Positions 55,144 through 64,000 of a stretch of 64,000 nt of DNA are shown piece by piece; positions within the stretch are counted from its first letter, which is position 1, and each line of letters starts with the position of its first letter. The stretch comes from Lantana camara. Lineage: Eukaryota > Streptophyta > Magnoliopsida > Lamiales > Verbenaceae. The position numbers and the translations under genes were made by a program. The notes beneath the pieces are model-generated. The model did no database searches and was not told where the DNA came from. It worked only from the letters and a program-made list of their open reading frames with translations. The DNA lies in the NCBI GenBank assembly GCA_037501455.1, contig CM074858.1, positions 95,268,501 to 95,332,500 on the forward strand, in the 5' to 3' direction.

Positions 55144-56085
55144 CTATTCCTCCAAATCAAAGAACAACGGAGACTTGCATTTTCGTCCGTAGAGAGCTTC
55201 ATATGGAGCCATTTCTATCGAGGCTTGAAAGCTGTTATTATAGGCGAATTCAATCAAAGGCAATTGCTCGTTCCACGAACTCGAAAAATCTAATACACAT
55301 GCTCTCAACATATCCTCCAAATATTTAATTAATCTCTCTGATTGCCTGTCTGTCTGAGGATGGAAAGCTGTGCTGAATTGAAGCCTTGTGCCCAGATTCC
55401 TTTGCAATTCTTGCCAAAATCTAGAAGTAAACCTCGGATCCCGATCTGATACAATGCTAACCGGCACACCATGGAGTCGGATAATTTCATCAACATATTT
55501 CTTAGCTAGCTTGTTCACCTTATCCGACATCCGAATAGCCAGAAAATGCGCTACTTTAGTCAGTCGATCCACAATTACCAAAATTTCATCTAAACCACCC
55601 TTCACTCGTGGAAGACTAGAAACGAAATTCATCGCCACTTGCTGCCATTTCCATTCTGGGATAGGTAACGGTTGAAGTAGCCCCGATCGCTTCTGATGCT
55701 CTGCTTTTACAACCTGGCAAGTCAAGCAATGTCTCACAAAGTTGATCACATTCTGTTTAAGTCCATTCCACCAATAAAATTTCTTTAAGTCCTTGTACAT
55801 CTTATTTCCCCCGGGATGTATTGAATACCCAGGTCGATGAGCTTCTTCCAATATCAACCGTTTCAACTCTTCCAGAACCACCACTCTGTTCTTAAACTTT
55901 AGAAGCCCGTTATCATCAAATCCAAATGGACTCTCTGAATCATTTCTAGCTTTCTGCACTAACTTCTGAACCTCGGAATCCACTCTTTGAGCTTCAAACA
56001 ATCTCTGCTGAAGATCCGGCTGAGAGGTAATATTCCGAATACGAGCTCTCAGCTTGAAAGACTCAGATTCATCCTCAACTTCCAC
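55144..56085 (-). pseudogene. Element B integrase core
   Basis: 313 open residues. Zinc-binding residues His83/His90 and Cys120/Cys123, then the catalytic core. Asp214 (VSDRDPRF) and Glu250 are present with 35 residues between them. The first catalytic acid is replaced: the segment reads AMNFVSSLP with Asn153, where relatives have MDFV (codon at 55,627-55,629). The QTDGQSER motif reads QTDRQSER. Even without the neighbouring stops, this copy should be unable to integrate. Confidence 0.9.
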
Positions 56086-56756
56086 CTTAACACTTGCACG
56101 CTAGCTTTCCTACTAAGCGCATCCGCAACCACATTGGCCTTTCCGGGATAGTAACGAATTGTACACTCATAATCCGCCAATATCTCCATCCAACGCCTCT
56201 GTCTCTTGTTTAATTCCTTCTGAGAAAACAAATACTGGAGACTCTTGTGGTCGTAAAAGATCTCGAAAGAAATTCCATATAAGTAGTGTCTCTACTTTCC
56301 CAAAGCAAAGATCACTGCTGCAAGCTCAAGATCGTGAGTGGGATAATTCTGTTCATGATCCTTCAATTTTCTCGAGGCATAAGCTATCACTTTACCATTC
56401 TGCATCAAAACACATCCCAACCCTTCTTTCGAGGCATCCGTATAAACCATGTATCCTTCAGTGCCCTCGGGAAGTGCTAATACCGGTGCAGTGGTCAACT
56501 TTTCCTTCAAGAGTTGAAAACTCGCTTCACATGCCTCGTCCCACTCAAATTTAACTTCCTTCTTAGTCAACCGAGTTAAAGGACCGGCTATCTTTGAGAA
56601 ATCCTGTACGAACCTTCGATAATACCCGGCCAAACCCAAGAAACTTCTAACCTCGGAAGCATTCTTCAGACTCTGCCACTGAATAACTTTCTCGATCTTT
56701 GAAGGATCAACTTCCAAACCCTTATATGACCTAGAAAAGCAACCCGGTCGATCCAA
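56049..56756 (-). pseudogene. Element B end of reverse transcriptase and RNase H
   Basis: Connection domain and RNase [58 protein letters not shown], then [21 protein letters not shown] stop near 56,292 divides it into two open parts (56,292-56,756 and 56,049-56,231) in one frame. That frame differs from the upstream RT frame, so a frameshift lies at about 56,720-56,735. Confidence 0.9.
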
Positions 56757-57283
56757 AACTCACACTTACTAAACTTTGCATATAACCGGTGCTCTATCAA
56801 CGTCTCCAGTACCAATCTGAGATGCCTAGCATGATCTTCCGGAGTCTTCGAATATACAAGAATGTCATCAATGAAGATTACTACGAATTTATCCAAATAC
56901 GGCCGAAAAATCCGGTGTATCATATCCATGAATGTTGCAGGGGCATTTGTCAAACCAAAAGGCATCACTACGAACTCATAATGCCCATACCGGGTATTAA
57001 TTCCTATCTTTGGTATATCCTCTTCCCGGATTTTCAACTGGTAGTAACCTTGCCTTAAATCCAATTTCGAATAAACTCCTGAACCTTGCAGCATATCGAA
57101 TAAATCCTCAATGTGGGGCAACGGGTACTTATTCTTGATAGTCATCCGATTAAGCTCCCGGTAATCTATACATATCCTCAATGATCCATCTTTCTTCTTG
57201 ACAAAGAGAACCAAAGCACCCCACGGAGATGAACTCGGTCGAATATATCCAATCTTGAGTAATTCCTCGAGTTTAATCTTCAA
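56666..57283 (-). pseudogene. Element B reverse transcriptase
   Basis: 205 open residues with the RT core: [63 protein letters not shown] and the catalytic [10 protein letters not shown]. It leaves the correct frame at FLGHI. It is in the same frame as the protease part upstream. Confidence 0.92.
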
Positions 57284-57289
57284 CTCCTT

Positions 57290-57910
57290 CTAATCTGCCG
57301 GAGCCATTCTATAAGGAGTCTTAGAATACGATTCTGATCCCGGATATAAATCAATAACAAATTCAATCTCCCGATCAGGTGGTAGAGAACCCAAATTTTC
57401 TGGAAATACATCGGGATATTCCTTTACCACGGCCGTCTCCTCAAAACTTGATTGATCCTTAGGTTTATTAAGAAGATAGGCAATAAATCCCGTGGCTCCA
57501 TCCTTTACCAACTTGCGAGCTTCCATGAACGATAAGAGAAGTACATTCTTCGACCCAACTTCTCCAATCAACTCTTTACCCAACTTTATCTTCTTCTTAA
57601 AATAATCAACTTCGGCCCGGTGCCGGTATAACCAATCCATCCCGAAGATTACCTCATACTTCTTCATAGGCATCACAATGAAATCTGCCGGATAATCTTT
57701 CCCCTCTATCAAAATTGAACAACCCCTGACAACCCGATCTGTCTGCAAACTACCTCCAAGAGGAGAACTCACATAATAGCAAGAATTGGAACAAGTAACA
57801 GGTAAGCACAGAGAGGCACATAGATCACAAGATATAAAAGTATGAGTGGCACCCGGATCGAATAATGCATGAATGCTCGTGTTATGAATGCAAACGGTAC
57901 CTTCCACCAT
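57290..57910 (-). pseudogene. Element B protease and linker to RT
   Basis: 206 open residues with a retropepsin-like domain. The active-site segment reads FDPGATHTFI, with Pro where DSGATHSF is usual. GMDWLYRHRAEVDYF and the RT linker (FPENLGSLPPDREIEFVIDLYPG) follow. A stop just before 57,287 separates it from the RT frame. Confidence 0.9.
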
Positions 57911-58019
57911 GGCGTTTTGATCAACTTCAAATTTCTGCTCCTCACCCTCAAGGGCATAAGCTCATGCCTGAACCATCGGTCTCGGAGCCCCAGCTTTATA
58001 TCCTGGAGTCTTATCCGGG

Positions 58020-58985
58020 CATGCAAAAGCCATATGATCCCTTTTTCCACAAATCAAGCATAACCTCTATCTCTTTCAGCAAGTGTTGTAAGAATGGATT
58101 GGCCCTCCACAATAGGTACACGGTGGTTGATCGTTACAGGATCCCTTAGGAGCTGGTGGAGCCTGAGGTGCTCGTGGAATGGGTGCAATCTGACCTCCTA
58201 CTCTAGGCTTCTTGAATGGTCCTTTTTATGGTGGAGTTGGCAAATTCATCGGCCTCTTTCCCTTGTTAAATCCCGAGCCGAATCCTGACCCTTATCCCTG
58301 ACGATAAACTGGCCTCCTAGCATTCACAGAATATTCCACTTTCAGGGCCTTTAGAGTAGCCTTCGCCTAAGTACTCGTGTCAACCGCCTCAAGTGCTACC
58401 TGGATATCCGGTCGAAGCCCCTGAACAAACTGCATAGCCTTATGAAATTCATCACTCGCTATATTAGGTGCATAGCGGGATAACCTCTCATATTCTGAAA
58501 TATACTCGGCTGCAGATCTCGATCCCTGCTTTAATTCAGTGAATTCCCTCAATCTTCGAGTACGTGATGAAGGAGGAATGAATTTATTCTTAAACTCCCT
58601 TATAAAGACTTCCCAATTGATGTCTTCTTCAGCTGCTTCCAAGACTATCCGTGTGCTTTCCCACTAAGAGTAGGCTTCCCCTAGTATCAAAGTAATGGTG
58701 CATCGAGCCTTCTCTCGGGACTCACATGGAATGAGCTCCCATATCCTCTCGACTTCTTTCAACCACATTTTCGCCTGCATGTCATTTCCCTTGATAAACT
58801 TGGGAGGTCGTTGGTTCTGAAACTCCCTAAGTATAGCTGAAATCAGTGGTTCTGGTGCCACTGCAGATGCAGGTGGTATTGGAGGTACATAATCTCAAAG
58901 CCTCTGATCTATGATGTTGATAACTGAATTAACAAAGGCCTCTACCGGCGGTGGTTGTGGAGGTGGAGGTGTAGGAGTACGATCA
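58020..58985 (-). pseudogene. Element B gag with zinc knuckle
   Basis: Gag core in one frame: LREFQNQRPPKFIKGND and WLKEVERIWELI (58,664-58,861), then VFIREFKNKFIPPSSR, EFTELKQGSRSAAEYISEYERLSRYAP and FVQGLRPDIQVAL (58,367-58,642). A CCHC knuckle CLICGKRDHMAFAC is readable at about 58,019-58,060. In-frame stops lie near 58,663 and 58,366 and at several points between 58,060 and 58,366. The N-terminal part is proline-rich. Confidence 0.85.
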
Positions 58986-59228
58986 CGATGACGACGTCGT
59001 CCTGGAGATCTATCTCGGTGTCTACATTGAGGCAACCTGTCAATAAACACTAAAAATCCGTGCTATTTTTGGTTTATGCATGATAATGCAAATAATTCAA
59101 TCAAAATTTGAAATTTAAATCAACTAAACACAAAAGAGATGCATATGCAACACATTGTCAAGTAATCCCTAAGCAGAACGACCTAGACTAACCCACACGA
59201 CACGAGAGCCCGAGTTTTGCAACCCGAA

Positions 59229-59240
59229 GCTCTGATACCA
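59229..59240 (-). promoter_or_regulatory. Primer-binding site of element B (initiator tRNA-Met)
   Basis: The minus strand reads TGGTATCAGAGC, 8 bp inside the right LTR edge, the same as in element A. Confidence 0.85.
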
Positions 59241-59248
59241 CTTAAGGA

Positions 59249-61907
59249 TGCAACACCCGAGCGTAAGGTACCACATCCCCCGCACCGAGACCTGACCCGA
59301 ATATGAAATGGACGATTCATACTCGAGCTAAATCACGGCGAACGGGGACAAACACACACGCTATGCTAGGCGGCCTAACCCTTAAACCATAAAATCAGAG
59401 TTAAACATAAAAACGAAAGCAAAATCTGAACATATATCATATATATAAACCATGAGCATCAAAGCTCCAAAATAAGTCATATACATCATCAAATGTCGTC
59501 AAGGCTCAAAACATGTACGCTCCATATTAACATTCATATACAATGATCAAAAGTAGAGTATGCAAGTGTAAGACCAAAATATAAGCGCTAGAAGCGAATG
59601 CAAGACCTATGACTCGAATTCCCGCCTAGCTCCCTTGACACCTGCACAAAACAACTGAAAACCAAACGGGTTCAGTCCAAAAGGGACTGGTGGGTATAAA
59701 AACAGGACATAAATATAATATACGACGGTATTTAAACATTCACATGTAAGCTATAATCCCAAGTGAGGTTTTAAAGAATTTCCCAAGTGGGTGAATAGAA
59801 ATCATCAAAAGGGATTATAACGAGTCATTTACATTAGGTCATTATTGGCCCGGTGAGTGGGCGTGCATTATCTCCAACCAACACCTTGTGTAATTTGTTA
59901 ACATTCATTCTTTCTTTCTTTTCATGCATAACATTCTTTCGTGCACATTCAATAGCATTTACACCTTCTTCCTCCGGGTTGGTGGTGGGTTTGCAAGGCC
60001 CGACCACCCATTCATTGACCAAAAGGGGTTACATGACTCCCCTAGTGGCACTCAGCGTCCATTCCTCGCTAACTCCTAACGAGGTCCGGTTATACCGTTA
60101 TTTGGTGCAACTAATGTGAGGGATCACCGTCGGCCCATGCCTCCCCCGGATAGCCACTCACACTAAGTCCCTGGGCCCCATTCGTACAATCATTCATTTC
60201 TCGCCAAAACGTTTGGTAGGATTTATAAAATAAGGGCTTCACGTTGCAAACATTTACTCTATGAAACGACTCTATATACGTATATAAATTTTGGTTGAAA
60301 ACTTTTCACATTGAAGGTATATAGGGTCGTATAACTACATAGAAGAGAAACCCACCTTAAACGGCAAAAAGGAGAACACAAGAGCCTCACAGAATCAAAA
60401 TCTGTCCAAGAAAGGTGAAGTGAGACTCAATATGATCAATTAAGACCCTCGGCAATGTCATGATCATGATATGAATGTATAAAAGAATATATCATGTAAT
60501 GAACACGTTTATGTGCACAATTAATACATTTAAATCATATAAACCAACCTTTCATTCGACATTAGAAACGTTCATATTCATTCAAGTCATAAATTCACAT
60601 TTCCAATCAAATCAATTCAAGAATTTCAAACATGATCATAGCACGTATTAAATCATATTTACAATTAGAAAATTGACAATTATATACGTTCAAATCAAGA
60701 TCGAAAATTAAATGAAACGTGAAATAGGTAACAATTAAATTCTATAATCAATTAAACCAAATAATATTTAATATAATAAACATATATATATATACATATA
60801 TATATATATAATATAAATATATACATTTACGTAAGGATATGCTTGAAAAATTAAAATCCCATGTATGCAAAACTAATAAGCCCATGCATGCAAACCTAAT
60901 TATTAAACATGCGTGCAAAACTAATGTAAATCTATTTGTCTACGTAACTACACAAATCCTCGATCCGGACATCAGGTGACAAAGGTGCTATGCTATTTGA
61001 TCAAGATTCGAAATACCGAGCCTGCTAAGCAGGAACTACCAAGCTTTCTATTCCCTTACAGCAAGCAAGCCATAAAAACATGCATGAAACATTTACTTAA
61101 ATAAATGCAGACCTTGAGCCAATTCACATGCACATGCAAACAACCACTACATTCATGCATTACATGCATTTACACAAAAGAAGGAAAAGAAACAATGACA
61201 GCAGCACACAGCAGAACAGACCCAGTCTCCCCGCCCGGGGAGATTTTGTTCACAAAATTACCCGCCTGGGGAGTCTCATGCAGGAGGTTTCTGCATCAGG
61301 ACCACCCGGTCGGGCTCTTTTACGGCCAAAATCTCCCCGCCCGGGGAGATCCAAAACAGACGCGCAGCAGCTCAATCAAAACAAAGCAAAACTCCCCTGT
61401 TACGACATGAAAACATAGCAGCAGGTAGCAGCAACAACAAACAAGTTATGCAACAGCAAACTAGCCTCAACAACTCCCACAAAACCATGAAAACTGACAG
61501 CAACAAGCAAGGAAGAAACGCAGCAGCTGACAGCAAGAAACACCAGTCCAAAACAGGGGCAAAACCACGAAAAAAATAGAGCAACAACTGATCTCATTTA
61601 TCTCAACATGTTCAGGTAAATTAGGCCATCACATAAGCAGCAAAACAACACCAAATCGACATACAACTCAGTCCCAAGGAAGCTTAAACGTGAGAAGAAA
61701 ATATAAGTGATCATTTCATGAATTTCCTCAAAGTGCTATTAATGATAACTCATGAATACTTCAACTACCATGTAATCAATGATCATAAATGAGAATAGGA
61801 AGTCAAGACAATCATATTCAAGCTTGAAATCAACCAAAACCAACAAGAAACGAAGGAGATCAACATTAATGCTCAAACCTAACTATTTCTCCAATTCAGT
61901 CATAAAC
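59249..61907 (-). mobile_element. Element B right LTR (5' LTR), interrupted by element C
   Basis: It begins TGCAACACCCGAGCG and matches 50,973-53,522 of the left LTR with scattered changes. It holds about 108 bp absent from the left LTR at about 60,956-61,063. It is cut at 61,907, where element C starts; the last 1.0 kb of this LTR would lie beyond the window. Confidence 0.88.
60956..61063. other. 108-bp insertion present only in the right LTR of element B
   Basis: The left LTR reads ACTACACAAGCAACC at 52,672. The right LTR has about 108 extra bases between ACTACACAA and AGCAAGCC, starting ATCCTCGATCCGG. The insert contains a small perfect hairpin (CCTGC-TAA-GCAGG). No family recognised and no clear target duplication beyond a GCAAGCAAG stretch at the right edge. 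Confidence 0.7.
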
Positions 61908-64000
61908 TGTAACACCCGGAACGCCGAGATGCCACACCCCCGCACTATAGCTCAGTCCACATACGAAATGGATGATCCGTACATGAACCCAAACTATAGC
62001 GAACGGGTGACAATAAAAACTCAAAAGCTAGGCGGGTACCCTCAATTAATGCCAATAAACAATTCGGAGCAATAAAAGCGGAAGCAATAACATTCCATAC
62101 TTATAGGTACCATATTTACCTATTTACTAATAGATACCAAAATTCACATATCAATACGATATCGTATCCAACATGAATAAGGCATAATACAAAATATAAG
62201 AAGTATCAATACATGAACCAAAATATGAGGTGGAGTGCTAGACCCGAATAAAAGACAAGCTAGACTCTAATTCCCGCCTAGCTCGATCCTGCAAAACTAA
62301 AAAGTTGAGGGGTCAGTCCAACACGGACTGAGCGAGGGGTATAAATAAATATATGCGCAATTACCATGCAAGCTATAATCTCGGGTAAGATTTTATAAAA
62401 GAAGGCAATATAAGTTCAATAGAAAAGTAGGACTCGCCCGAGATTACAACTAATCAGTTTAATAATTCAATCACGATCAATTCAATACGTGGCCCGGCGA
62501 GTGAGGGCAAATCTCCAACCTTTCACCAAAAGTGTACAATCATTAATTCATTAGTGAGTTAGGTGATCATACAAACAATTTCGTGCACAATTAGCAATTT
62601 CAATCAATACATCCTTCTTCCTCCGGGTTATGGCGGGCTTGCAAGACCCAACCATCCAATCATGGTGTACGTCGGGAACATGACTCCCACGCACGGGATT
62701 TCTTCCTCCACCAAACCTCCTGGTGGATTCAGAGGTGATCCCATAATGGTGAGGGTAGTGCAAGAGTTACCCGTCAGCCCTTGCTTCCCCGGTTGGCTCA
62801 ATACACTACCCTCGGGGCCCAACGTGAACAATAGTTACTCGCCAAAACATTCAATCAATCCGTTCAATTCATGAAATCTGTTATAAATCAATAAGATTTG
62901 AAAACTATAAATATACATATATTTTTAGCCGAAAACACAAGTAGGGTTGTAAGGGTTCTAAGTAGCTAGAATTTAAACCTCACCTGATGAGCGACGGGAC
63001 AAGACAAAGATACAAGAAAGCGCCCAAATGATCCATGATCTCCGCCCTGGACAAAAACTGGACAAGAAAGGGAATGTGGGAACTCGTGAGACATGACTCA
63101 ATATGAGACCAAGTAGGACGCACGACAATGCTCATGTAAATAAATAAAACCAAGAAATCCATTAACACTAGGCATGTATAAACACCAATTAACACCTAAG
63201 AGTTGAAATTACTAACAAGAAATCACGTATTCATATTATTCAATTATTTCAAGTTCAATTCATAAAGCATGAAGTCACACAATAACGTTTGAGCAATTAA
63301 GTACCAAGAAGTGTCAAATAGGAGCCTAATTATCAATTAATCAAGTATATTTATCATTTAAGTCACATATGGGAGCCAAGAGAGTGAAAGGAATGCAATA
63401 AAGAAGGTTTTGGTGAAGTGAGACAAAAACGGGCAATTTTTGGAAATGCACACGCTGTAGGAAAACTGGAATATCTTGAGATATAGAAGTTGGAATAAAG
63501 TTTTTCTTATTGGAAATGAAACTAGACACATAGGGATTTCCGAGCATATGTGGCTCGTTTTCTAGTTCGAAGCGAGGAAAAAATGGCGTAAGCTTGAAGT
63601 TGGGTGAATGCAGTTTGTCGGAAAAGCAGCGACACCAAATATAATTGATAATATCTCACAAATGGAAAACGATATTGAGGTTATTCTAATTGGAGATTGT
63701 TCTAGACTTCAAGAGCTTTCCAACGAATCAAAAATCAGGTCATTTGGAGTTCGGATGAGGGAGTAACCGGCCGGGTAAAATTCAAGGGGAAAGTTCCCCG
63801 ATCGGGTAAAGCTGTCCAGAAGCTCTACGGGGGAAAAGTACCCGCCCGGGTACTTTTTATGCACAAAAAGTACCCGCCCGGTTACTGTTCCGGAGCTAGA
63901 AAAAGCGACAAAATAGGGGTAGGTTCGGGGAAGGAAGAAAAGGGATCAAAATCCAAAGCAAACTCAACCGAAATGCTCCAAAACAATCATATATCATGCA
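61908..64000 (-). mobile_element. Element C: LTR related to element A, inserted in the LTR of element B (partial)
   Basis: It begins TGTAACACCCGGAACG inside the right LTR of B and continues to the end of the window without reaching an LTR end. Its first 150 bp resemble element A more than element B (GATGCCACACCCCCGCACTATAG, with one base or none changed in parts). The inferred minus orientation comes from the shared LTR tip. Whether it is a full element or a solo LTR cannot be seen. Confidence 0.8.
63763..63893. repeat. GC-rich palindrome cluster in the LTR of element C
   Basis: AAAGTACCCGCCCGGGTACTTT (about 63,836-63,857; an 11-bp stem around CC when the next A and T are counted) is followed by AAAAAGTACCCGCCCGGTTACT near 63,865 and preceded by AACCGGCCGGGT and TTCCCCGATCGGG variants. 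Confidence 0.8.

Larger units (their letters stand above)
50973..61907 (-). mobile_element. Element B: Ty3/gypsy chromovirus with chromodomain (left end to insertion point of C)
   Basis: LTRs begin TGYARCMCCC on the plus strand and end GGGGCGTCACA. Minus-strand orientation comes from the primer-binding site (59,229), polypurine tract (54,514) and coding order: gag, protease, RT, RNase H, integrase, chromodomain. The coding region has stops, one clear frameshift, and changes at catalytic residues. The right LTR is interrupted by element C at 61,908, so the true right end and target duplication are not visible. The chromodomain and layout suit the Tekay/Del group; this lineage call is provisional. 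Confidence 0.9.

Overview
This is a 64 kb stretch of nuclear DNA from a flowering plant, almost certainly a eudicot. The evidence is a plant-type G-lectin receptor kinase, plant Ty1/copia and Ty3/gypsy retrotransposons primed by initiator tRNA-Met, a tRNA-type SINE, and hAT, CACTA-like and MITE transposons. The species cannot be named from the sequence; an asterid is only a guess. Just one apparently intact host gene is present. Nearly everything else is transposable elements at different stages of decay.

Layout, 1-16,089: this is the gene-bearing part. It holds AT-rich non-coding DNA (1-2,140), a 5'-truncated LINE pseudogene (about 2,145-3,841), an old minus-strand copia-type LTR split by a 901-bp hAT element (4,242-5,597), CACTA-like subterminal repeats, a SINE with a 17-bp target duplication, and a 696-bp solo LTR with target duplication AAATG. 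A broken G-lectin receptor kinase copy (8,843-10,951) is split by a 1.6-kb solo LTR. The intact, intronless receptor kinase gene follows at 12,118-14,436, with one MITE about 300 bp upstream and another downstream.

Layout, 16,090-64,000: this is a Russian-doll nest of retrotransposons. (0) A decayed gypsy element of Tat type (plus strand, LTR from 16,090) has its pol split near 18,930 and resumed at 47,304. (1) It is split by element A (18,933-47,303, minus strand, target duplication CAATA), a gypsy-type element with about 2.65-kb LTRs and no recognisable pol. (2) One LTR of A carries a copia array (27,818-46,046, target duplication AATTG) organised LTR-internal-LTR-internal-LTR. The other LTR of A carries a minus-strand copia LTR fragment between a 0.2-kb duplication. 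(3) The 3' end of the Tat element runs into another minus-strand copia LTR piece (50,258-50,972). (4) That piece is cut off by a chromodomain-bearing gypsy element B (from 50,973, minus strand). (5) The right LTR of B is interrupted at 61,908 by element C, which runs off the window.

The most informative structure is the copia array. Its middle LTR is a recombinant: the left part matches the third LTR and the right part matches the first. That is the pattern expected from one unequal crossover between the two LTRs of a single inserted element. A second notable pattern is that the otherwise AT-rich LTRs of A, B and C each hold a cluster of short GC-rich palindromes with a family-specific sequence. 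In the host part, an intact and a broken kinase copy lie in tandem, which points to local birth and death of receptor kinase genes.
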